From an uncultured Eubacteriales bacterium (GTDB taxonomy: Bacteria; Bacillota; Clostridia; Christensenellales; CAG-138), in assembly GCA_900542615.1 (NCBI GenBank), contig UQOG01000107.1, positions 1 through 6,651 on the forward strand: a stretch of DNA of 6,651 bases. Direction: 5' to 3'. Shown one piece after another: positions 1-4,203 of this stretch. The number at the start of each line of letters is the position of its first letter. Position 1 is the stretch's first letter. The notes beneath the pieces are model-generated. The model saw only the letters and a program-made list of their open reading frames with translations. It ran no database searches and was not told the DNA's origin. The position numbers and the translations under genes are program-made.

Positions 1-124
1 CCCCGGCCCTGACAAAACCGCCGCCGCCCCCCCTGGGCCTGTGGGTTCCCCGCCGGCGAAGGAGATGTAAGATGCCTTTCCGACAAAGGTGGCGCTGGAA
101 CGGGACAAATAGGGAGGAACTATC
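1..124. other. GC-rich region upstream of the first gene, no supported gene
   Basis: The first 60 or so bases are strongly C-rich, with a GCC-repeat/poly-C stretch at about 18-33. A frame open from base 2 ends at the TAA at 68-70 (22 codons, mostly Pro, Ala and Gly). It could be the tail of a gene entering from the left, but the low-complexity composition gives it no support. The opposite strand is also open across the whole stretch from 125 down to 1. No terminator or clear promoter was identified. The end of the stretch carries the ribosome binding site of the next gene (GGAGG at about 113-117). Confidence 0.4.
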
Positions 125-682
125 ATGAGGAAACAGATGCGCTTTTTTTCTTCCGCCGAATTGGCAGGTATGCAAAGAAAGATCCTACAACAGTCCGAAG
201 CGGTTATAGGGGAGTTAAAGGCCATTTTATGGGAAATGCCTTCTATTTTGGCCATCCAGAAGCTAAAATTTGAAAGGATTGCCCCAGACGGTATATTTGG
301 AGAGCGGTTAAACCTTGTTGAATACTTAAACCAAACCATGACCTATTTGGTTTGCCTGCATGCTGGGAATGCAATGATGAAACGGCATGGACTGGAGGCC
401 GTAATAATCAATTTCGGCACGCAGCCAGGATATGATGTAGAATCCACCACGGGAGACATTATATGTGAATGTTTTGCGGCCACTTCCGTAAAAAGCAATG
501 AGAAACTGCGGAAGGATGTTTTGCGCCTACATAAAAACGCCGCTGCGAAAGAACGGTACGTATATTACTATAGCCACGGAGCTGCGATGGAAACAGCCTA
601 TGTGGAAAAGCTGGCCGATCAATATAAAGATGTTAGCTTGTGCGGCGTTTCCTTTGACGCCCTCATTTCAGAATATCCATAA
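125..682 (+). CDS. Hypothetical protein, 185 aa, AT-richer than its neighbours; weak restriction-nuclease-like pattern
   Basis: I do not recognise a named family. The ATG follows GGAGG by seven bases, so start and expression are credible. No signal peptide or membrane segment is visible, so it is probably cytoplasmic. Residues 10-48 look helical, and so does 62-88. A beta-rich core follows: VIINFG at 93-98, GYDVES at 102-107, then DIICECFAAT at 111-120, a Lys-rich segment at 123-134, and a strand with three tyrosines at 145-150. The order helix, Asp104, Asp111, Glu115-x-Phe117 loosely resembles the PD-(D/E)xK nuclease fold, but the usual Lys of E-x-K is Phe here. If it is that fold, the active site is altered or the protein is not a nuclease. 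Codon use is clearly less GC-rich than in every other gene in the window, which suggests horizontal acquisition. It is a single gene with no visible partner, and it converges with the leftward operon. Confidence 0.75.
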   Translation: MRKQMRFFSSAELAGMQRKILQQSEAVIGELKAILWEMPSILAIQKLKFERIAPDGIFGERLNLVEYLNQTMTYLVCLHAGNAMMKRHGLEAVIINFGTQPGYDVESTTGDIICECFAATSVKSNEKLRKDVLRLHKNAAAKERYVYYYSHGAAMETAYVEKLADQYKDVSLCGVSFDALISEYP

Positions 683-697
683 AATCGCATAGATATA

Positions 698-714
698 GGG
701 CGCACTGGGCGCTC
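698..714 (+). terminator. Weak hairpin after the 185-aa gene
   Basis: GGGCGC (698-703) can pair with GCGCTC (709-714), using one G-U pair and a five-base loop, and is followed by CTTTC. The stem is short and the T run poor, so it may be a weak terminator of the rightward gene or may have no function. The stronger hairpin at 733-758 also lies across this rightward transcript. Confidence 0.25.
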
Positions 715-724
715 CTTTCAGGCA

Positions 725-758
725 AAAAGGTAGCCCCGGCGCTGAATAACGCCGGGGC
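725..758 (-). terminator. Rho-independent terminator of the leftward ABC operon
   Basis: GCCCCGGCG (733-741) and CGCCGGGGC (750-758) form a perfect 9-bp GC-rich stem around an 8-base loop. Read on the minus strand, the stem is followed after four bases by TTTTT (725-729), the classic intrinsic terminator layout. The stem starts 14 bp past the stop codon of the small lipoprotein gene and so marks the end of the five-gene cluster. Read rightward it lacks a T run, so it is probably not a true bidirectional terminator. Confidence 0.8.
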
Positions 759-772
759 AAAAGGAATGGCAT

Positions 773-1090
773 TTACGCTTCCGGCGTACACAGATACCAT
801 TCGTTTTCATACAGCACCGCCAGGCCGCCCTGCACCTTGGCGTAGGGCATACCCAGTTCCCGGTTGAAATTGGTCTCCCCGTTCTTTTCGGGGAAAGCAT
901 CCGTATAGCTGTCCGTGTAGCCCAGGATGGCGCTTTCGTCCACCTCGGCGGGCATGGGCTCGTCGGCCTTGTAATAGATGGTATCCTCCGCCATGATGGC
1001 GGCTGGGTAATCGGCAGCATTGTCCTGGGCGCAGCCAAAGAGCAGGGCTGCCGGCAGCAGGCACAATAGGCATAGGACGTAACGCTTCAT
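773..1090 (-). CDS. Small lipoprotein of unknown function, last gene of the ABC operon
   Basis: The protein has 105 residues. Residues 1-20 are a textbook lipoprotein signal: M-K-R, a hydrophobic stretch rich in Leu and Cys, and a lipobox LFGC with the lipidated Cys at position 20. The mature protein is therefore expected on the outer face of the cytoplasmic membrane. The mature part (about 86 residues) is acidic and looks like one small beta-rich domain. It contains an ILGYTDSYTDAFP segment at about 55-67, then EKNGETNFN at 68-76, GMPYAK at 80-85, and a C-terminal strand AVLYENEWYLC at 91-101. I think similar small proteins occur in Clostridia but know no function. AGAGGA lies a few bases upstream of the ATG. 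It begins 37 bp after the TrpR-like gene on the same strand and ends just before the terminator, so it is probably co-transcribed with the transporter. Whether it works with the importer is inference. Confidence 0.82.
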   Translation of the reverse strand: MKRYVLCLLCLLPAALLFGCAQDNAADYPAAIMAEDTIYYKADEPMPAEVDESAILGYTDSYTDAFPEKNGETNFNRELGMPYAKVQGGLAVLYENEWYLCTPEA

Positions 1091-1127
1091 GGGTCCTCTA
1101 TTTTAGGCTGGGAAGGGGCAAAAGGGC

Positions 1128-1418
1128 CTATTCGGCCAACCGCTCCAGGGCGTGCTTGTAGCCCTCGGAGCCGTAGTTGAGGCACTTATTCACCCGGGAG
1201 ATGGTGGCGGTGGAGGCGCCGGTCTTTTCCGCAATGGCAGTATAGCTTTCCCCGGCGGCCAGGTGCTCCGCCACCTGGAACCGCTGGGCCATGGCGTTCA
1301 GCTCGCCGATGGTGGCCACGTCCTCGAAAAAGCGGTAGCAATCCTCCGGGCTTTGCAGGGTGAGCAGGGCCTGGAAAAACCGGTCCACAGCCGGGGAAGC
1401 GAATTTGCTTTGATACAT
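1128..1418 (-). CDS. yerC: YerC/YecD-family TrpR-related DNA-binding protein
   Basis: The protein has 96 residues, the usual size for this family. The N-terminal helical part (about 8-50) contains FFQALLTLQSPEDCYRFFEDVATIGELNAMAQR, which matches the start of YerC/TrpR-like proteins. A helix-turn-helix lies at about 53-80, including SYTAIAEKTGASTATISRVNKCL. The start was placed at the ATG at 1416-1418 because AGGAGG (1425-1430) lies six bases upstream. A longer frame running to 1562 overlaps the ATPase gene and is not translated sensibly there. The Shine-Dalgarno sits in the 13-bp gap after the ATPase stop, so coupling with the transporter genes is likely. TrpR-type proteins act as dimers whose operator binding usually depends on an amino acid. 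From memory, YerC-like proteins in Bacillota have been linked to histidine regulation (HisR). A role controlling this transporter operon is inference from its position. Confidence 0.88.
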   Translation of the reverse strand: MYQSKFASPAVDRFFQALLTLQSPEDCYRFFEDVATIGELNAMAQRFQVAEHLAAGESYTAIAEKTGASTATISRVNKCLNYGSEGYKHALERLAE

Positions 1419-1431
1419 GGGGATCCTCCTT

Positions 1432-2211
1432 TTAACGAACGGCCTTGAGGAAGCTTTGGAGCCTGGGGGACTTAGGTGCGCCGAATACGGTTTCCGGCGG
1501 CCCTTCCTCCTCGATGAGGCCGTTGTCCATAAAGATGACGTGGTTGGCCACCTCCCGGGCAAAGCCCATCTCGTGGGTCACAATCACCATGGTCATCCGC
1601 TGTTGGGCCAGGCGGCGTATGGCCTGCAAAACCTCGCCGGAGATCTCCGGATCCAGGGCGGAGGTGGGCTCGTCAAAGCAAAGGATATCCGGCTTGAGGG
1701 CCAGGGCCCGGGCGATGGCCACCCGCTGCTGCTGGCCGCCGGAGAGCTGATGGGGATAGGAGGCCAGCTTATCCGAAAGCCCCACCTGATCCAGCAGGGC
1801 CTTGCCCTCCTCCTGGATGGCGGAGAGGATCTGGGCCTTGTTCCGGCGGAAATCCGGCTGTTCTCGGGCCAACAGCTCCGGGGCCAGGGTCACGTTTTGC
1901 AGGGCCGTGTACTGGGGAAACAGGTTGAAGGATTGGAACACCAGGCCAAAATGCAGCCGCTTTTTCCGCACGCCGGCCTCCCGCTGGGTGGCGGGGTCCG
2001 CTGCGTCGAACAGCCGTTCCCCCTTCACCAGGATCTGGCCTTTATCGGGGGTCTCCAGGAAATTCAGGCACCGCAAAAGGGTGGTTTTGCCGCTGCCCGA
2101 GGAGCCGATGATGGAAAGCACATCCCCCTCCTCCAGGGAGAAGCTGATGCCCTTTAGCACGTCCAGGGTTCCGAAGTTCTTTTCCAGGTTTTTCACCTCT
2201 AAGATCGCCAT
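1432..2211 (-). CDS. Polar amino-acid ABC transporter ATP-binding protein (GlnQ/HisP type)
   Basis: The 259-residue protein is typical in length for this class. It hydrolyses ATP on the cytoplasmic side to drive uptake through the permease encoded just upstream. All catalytic motifs are intact: Walker A GSSGSGKTT at 36-44, Q-loop VFQSFNLFP around Gln93, signature LSGGQQQR at 156-163, Walker B ILCFDEP at 176-182 with catalytic Glu181, D-loop SALD at 184-187, and the switch His at 213 in VTHEMGFA. VFQSFNLFP and THEMGFARE are characteristic of amino-acid importers. The protein is a little longer than E. coli GlnQ because of residues around 68-85 and 117-137, an insertion common in Bacillota homologues. 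AGGAGG at about 2216-2222 precedes the ATG and overlaps the stop codon of the permease gene, suggesting translational coupling. Substrate cannot be read from the ATPase. Confidence 0.96.
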   Translation of the reverse strand: MAILEVKNLEKNFGTLDVLKGISFSLEEGDVLSIIGSSGSGKTTLLRCLNFLETPDKGQILVKGERLFDAADPATQREAGVRKKRLHFGLVFQSFNLFPQYTALQNVTLAPELLAREQPDFRRNKAQILSAIQEEGKALLDQVGLSDKLASYPHQLSGGQQQRVAIARALALKPDILCFDEPTSALDPEISGEVLQAIRRLAQQRMTMVIVTHEMGFAREVANHVIFMDNGLIEEEGPPETVFGAPKSPRLQSFLKAVR

Positions 2212-2221
2212 ACCATACCTC

Positions 2222-2875
2222 CTATACCCGGAAATAGTCCATCTTCCGCTCCAGATACCCCAGCAGCAGGGTCAGGGCGCCAACAAAGGCCAGGAAGAAC
2301 AGGCCGGTGGAGAACAGGGGCCAGATCAGGCCCTTGGCGGTATACTCCTGGGCCATCATGATGATCTCCTTGCAGGAGATGATCCGGGCCAGGGAGGTAT
2401 CCTTCACCAGGGTGATCACCTCGTTGCCCATGGGGGGAACGATGCGTTTGATCACCTGGAGCAGGGTTACCTTGAAGAAGATCTGGGTCTTGGTCAGGCC
2501 CAGCACCTGGCCGGCCTCATATTGACCTTTGGGGATGGACTCGATGCCGCCCCGATAGATCTCGGAGAAATAGCAGGCATAGTTGATCACAAAGGCCACC
2601 GTAGCCGCGGCAAAGCGGCCGTCCGACCCGGCGGGCCAGGGATTGGGCAACCCCATAAGCCCAGGCCCTAAAAAGATCACCAGCAGCTGGAGCATCAGGG
2701 GCGTGCCCCGGATGATCCATACGAAGGTCTTGATCAGATAGGCCAGGGGCTTGAAGCGGCTCATGGAGCCAAAGGCGATGAGCAGCCCCAGCGGCAGGGC
2801 GAAAAGCAGGGTCAACCCAAAGAGGTTGAAGTTGAGAACGAAGCCTTCCCAAAGGCGGGCGAGAATGGTGGCCAT
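2222..2875 (-). CDS. Amino-acid ABC transporter permease (HisM/GlnP family)
   Basis: The 217-residue integral membrane protein has about five hydrophobic segments (roughly 15-37, 46-70, 88-106, 143-166 and 186-207). It shows the family signatures: IIRGTPLMLQLL at 54-65 and the cytoplasmic EAA coupling loop starting EAGQVLGLTKTQIFFKV at 120-136, which docks on the ATPase. The preceding IYRGGIESIPKGQ at 106-118 is also typical of polar amino-acid permeases. It is the only permease gene in the cluster, so the channel is expected to be a homodimer, unlike HisQM. A GGAAGGA Shine-Dalgarno lies upstream of the ATG at 2873-2875. A second ATG four bases further upstream is out of frame. The stop codon TAG is part of the next gene's ribosome binding site. 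Confidence 0.95.
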   Translation of the reverse strand: MATILARLWEGFVLNFNLFGLTLLFALPLGLLIAFGSMSRFKPLAYLIKTFVWIIRGTPLMLQLLVIFLGPGLMGLPNPWPAGSDGRFAAATVAFVINYACYFSEIYRGGIESIPKGQYEAGQVLGLTKTQIFFKVTLLQVIKRIVPPMGNEVITLVKDTSLARIISCKEIIMMAQEYTAKGLIWPLFSTGLFFLAFVGALTLLLGYLERKMDYFRV

Positions 2876-2889
2876 GCATGTCCTTCCCC

Positions 2890-2903
2890 GGGCGCAGGCG
2901 CCC
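2890..2903 (-). other. Small GC hairpin next to the permease ribosome binding site
   Basis: GGGCGC (2890-2895) and GCGCCC (2898-2903) are complementary and can form a short stem with a four-base loop (CAGG or its complement) immediately upstream of the GGAAGGA site of the permease gene. It might reduce or insulate permease translation, but the stem is short and this is only a possibility. Confidence 0.3.
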
Positions 2904-2945
2904 GATGTTCAATCAGCCGGAACAGGCCGCCCCGTTGGACGGCGT

Positions 2946-2973
2946 GAGCCGCCTCCTAAATAGGGGGCGGCTC
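2946..2973 (-). other. Strong intercistronic hairpin between binding-protein and permease genes
   Basis: The inverted repeat GAGCCGCC (2946-2953) / GGCGGCTC (2966-2973) extends inward to a stem of about 12 bp with a four-base loop. In the leftward mRNA one inner pair is a C-A mismatch. It starts 30 bp past the stop of the binding-protein gene and no T run follows it, so it is not a standard terminator. Similar hairpins after binding-protein genes in ABC operons stabilise the upstream mRNA segment or cause partial termination, giving more binding protein than permease. That role is inferred here. Confidence 0.6.
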
Positions 2974-3003
2974 CCAAGGGAGAATCGATGTATGGAAACC
3001 GGC

Positions 3004-3885
3004 TTAGTCCGCCAGCTCCAGGCTGTATTTATCCGCCAGGGCCTGCATACTGCCATCGGCCACCAGCTCGTCAAAGATGGCGTTTACCGCATCCCGCACA
3101 TCGGAACCCTGCCGGAAACCAACGCCGTAGTTTTCCACCGCCAGCTCATCTACAATGGTAAGATCCGCATAGTCGGTGCCTTCCCCTACCATGGCCTTGG
3201 CCAGGGTCAGATCCAGAACCGCCGCGTCCGCAGTCCCAGCCTTCACCTCCAGCAGGCACTCGGTCTGCACGCTTTTGCCAACATAGCTGGCCTGGGCAAG
3301 GTTCTCGTCCCCCTGGATGGTGGTTTCACCTGCGCTGCCCATCTCCGCCACCACGGTCTTGCCGATCAGGGAGGCGGTGTCGGTGTATTCCGCATCCGCC
3401 TTCATGACCACCACCTGGGCGTTCTTTACATAGGGCTGGGTGCAGGCCATGTTGGCTTCCCGATCCGCGTCCAGGGTCATGCCGTTCCAGATGCAGTCGA
3501 TGGTCTTGCCGTTGAGCTCCACTTCCTTGGTGTTCCAGTCGATCTCCTGGAAGACGGGCTCCACACCCAGCTTCTCGCATACCAGGGTGGCAAGCTCCGT
3601 GTCAAAGCCGGTGAATACGCCGTTTTCATCGGTGTAATTCATGGGCTCGTATACGGTGTAGCCGATGATCATATTGCCCTTTTCCTGAATGTAGGCCAGG
3701 TCGCTGTCCGCGGCAGCTTCCGCAGCCGGGGCTTCTTCAGCGGCAGCTTCTTCCGCCGGGGCTTCTTCCGCAGCAGCCTCTTCCGCCGGGGCTTCCTCGG
3801 CAGGCGCTTGTGCAGCAGGCTGGGCGCAGCCGAACGCCGCCAGGGCGAGCATCATAAGGGCAAGGGCAAGAGCAAGTTTCTTCAT
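3004..3885 (-). CDS. Amino-acid ABC transporter solute-binding lipoprotein (family 3)
   Basis: The 293-residue lipoprotein captures the substrate outside the membrane. Residues 1-20 are a lipoprotein signal ending AAFGC, with the lipidated Cys at 20. Residues 21-60 form a low-complexity Ala/Glu/Pro linker with repeating AEEAP and AEEAA units, probably a tether to the cell surface. The binding domain runs from about 61 to 293. It shows hallmarks of family 3 binding proteins: VYEPMNYTDENGVFTGFDTE at 78-97, TIDCIWNGMTLDADRE at 128-143 (Arg142 is the expected ligand carboxylate contact), the TQPY at 149-152, and GTADAAVLD at 217-225 (an Asp here usually holds the ligand amino group). These indicate an alpha-amino acid; which one cannot be told. 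The start is supported by AAGGAG nine bases upstream of the ATG. It is the first gene of the cluster, behind its own promoter. Confidence 0.95.
   Translation of the reverse strand: MKKLALALALMMLALAAFGCAQPAAQAPAEEAPAEEAAAEEAPAEEAAAEEAPAAEAAADSDLAYIQEKGNMIIGYTVYEPMNYTDENGVFTGFDTELATLVCEKLGVEPVFQEIDWNTKEVELNGKTIDCIWNGMTLDADREANMACTQPYVKNAQVVVMKADAEYTDTASLIGKTVVAEMGSAGETTIQGDENLAQASYVGKSVQTECLLEVKAGTADAAVLDLTLAKAMVGEGTDYADLTIVDELAVENYGVGFRQGSDVRDAVNAIFDELVADGSMQALADKYSLELAD
3712..3801 (-). repeat. In-frame tandem repeat encoding the Glu/Ala-rich linker
   Basis: Codons 29-58 of the binding-protein gene are imperfect 15-nt units encoding AEEAP and AEEAA in alternation, that is, about three copies of a 30-nt, 10-residue repeat. 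The last unit is degenerate (AAEAA). Similarity at DNA level, seen as recurring GCCGGGGCTTCTTCC-like strings on the plus strand, suggests expansion by slippage or recombination. Length may differ between strains without changing frame. Confidence 0.8.
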
Positions 3886-3955
3886 GGTTTGTATCTCCTT
3901 AAAAATTCATTGTGTTCCATTCGATGGACCGGGCTTGGATTTTCCCGATGGAAAG

Positions 3956-3984
3956 AGTATACTACATTGCTTTAGCAAAGTAAA
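3956..3984 (-). promoter_or_regulatory. Sigma-A-type promoter of the ABC operon
   Basis: On the minus strand a -35 element TTTACT (complement of 3979-3984) and a -10 element TATACT (complement of 3956-3961) are separated by exactly 17 bp. TATACT matches the consensus at five of six positions and TTTACT at four. Transcription would begin near 3949, giving a leader of roughly 64 nt before the binding-protein ATG. Both elements lie inside a long imperfect palindrome, so repression by occlusion is plausible. Confidence 0.7.
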
Positions 3985-3989
3985 GTACT
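3956..3989. promoter_or_regulatory. 34-bp imperfect palindrome over the promoter, candidate operator
   Basis: The left arm AGTATACTACATTGCT (3956-3971) and the right arm AGCAAAGTAAAGTACT (3974-3989) flank a 2-bp centre. Twelve of the 16 positions are complementary, including a perfect inner TTGCT/AGCAA and an outer AGTA/TACT. The palindrome covers the -10, the spacer and the -35 of the leftward promoter. A dimeric regulator bound here would block polymerase. The co-transcribed TrpR/YerC-type protein is the obvious candidate, but no binding consensus was compared. Confidence 0.6.
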
Positions 3990-4017
3990 AAATTGATATT
4001 GCGCTACATTTTTTTTG

Positions 4018-4046
4018 TTGGCCAAAGGGGATAAAACCAATATATA
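4018..4046 (+). promoter_or_regulatory. Weak candidate promoter for the DUF1015 gene
   Basis: TTGGCC (4018-4023), a 17-bp spacer and TATATA (4041-4046) match the consensus at four of six positions each. The leader would be about 150 nt. GATAAA at 4030-4035 is an alternative -10. It lies about 30 bp from the palindrome, so the two divergent units could be co-regulated. The call is tentative. Confidence 0.35.
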
Positions 4047-4061
4047 GGTAGAAAAAGGCAA

Positions 4062-4104
4062 GCAAGGGGAAAAAATCCATAAGGGAAGCCGGCAGACCCC
4101 TTGC
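4062..4104 (+). other. Leader inverted repeat upstream of the DUF1015 gene
   Basis: GCAAGGGG (4062-4069) and CCCCTTGC (4097-4104) are perfectly complementary over 8 bp and enclose a 27-nt loop. The repeat lies in the predicted leader about 100 nt before the start codon. No T run follows, so it is not a simple terminator. No known riboswitch class was recognised, and it may be structural noise. Confidence 0.35.
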
Positions 4105-4203
4105 GGGAAGATGGGGAAATGGGCTAGAATGAAACCAAGGGTCAATGGAAAACGACCGCATTCTCAATATGGATCGATTACATCTACAAACGGAGGCATA
4201 TCT

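Larger units (their letters stand above)
3886..4203. other. Divergent intergenic region, 318 bp
   Basis: This AT-rich stretch separates the leftward transporter operon from the rightward DUF1015 gene. It contains the ribosome binding site of the binding-protein gene (3892-3900), the leftward promoter and palindrome (3956-3989), an 8-T run (4009-4016), a weak rightward promoter candidate (4018-4046) and a leader inverted repeat (4062-4104). An in-frame ATG at 4111 exists for the rightward gene, but it has no ribosome binding site. No T-box or familiar riboswitch pattern was recognised. Confidence 0.7.

Noticed and set aside
1419..1562. N-terminal extension of the TrpR-like gene to an ATG at 1562
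   Set aside because: The extension would overlap the end of the ATPase gene in another frame and has Arg/Ser-rich nonsense sequence. The ATG at 1418 has an excellent ribosome binding site and gives the family's normal length.
1417..2157. Open frame of 246 codons on the plus strand
   Set aside because: It lies antisense within the ATPase gene, whose motifs are all intact. Its translation is Gly/Leu/Gln-rich without any recognisable domain, as expected for a shadow in GC-rich DNA.
1802..2671. Open frame of 289 codons on the plus strand
   Set aside because: It spans the antisense of both the ATPase and permease genes and matches no family, so it is a shadow frame.
3712..3801. CRISPR-like direct repeats
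   Set aside because: The repeats are contiguous, in frame and encode the binding-protein linker. There are no unique spacers.
2878..3975. Open frame of 365 codons on the plus strand
   Set aside because: It is antisense to the whole solute-binding gene. The repeated Phe/Arg/Gly segment is simply the complement of the linker repeat, and the frame runs through the leftward promoter.
4111..4203. N-terminal extension of the DUF1015 protein
   Set aside because: There is no ribosome binding site at 4111, and the 31 added residues do not look like the family. GGAGG supports 4204.
4050..4203. T-box or known riboswitch in the DUF1015 leader
   Set aside because: No T-box consensus of the AGGGTGGNACCGCG type and no familiar riboswitch core was found. 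GGGTC followed by ACGACCGC only superficially resembles it.
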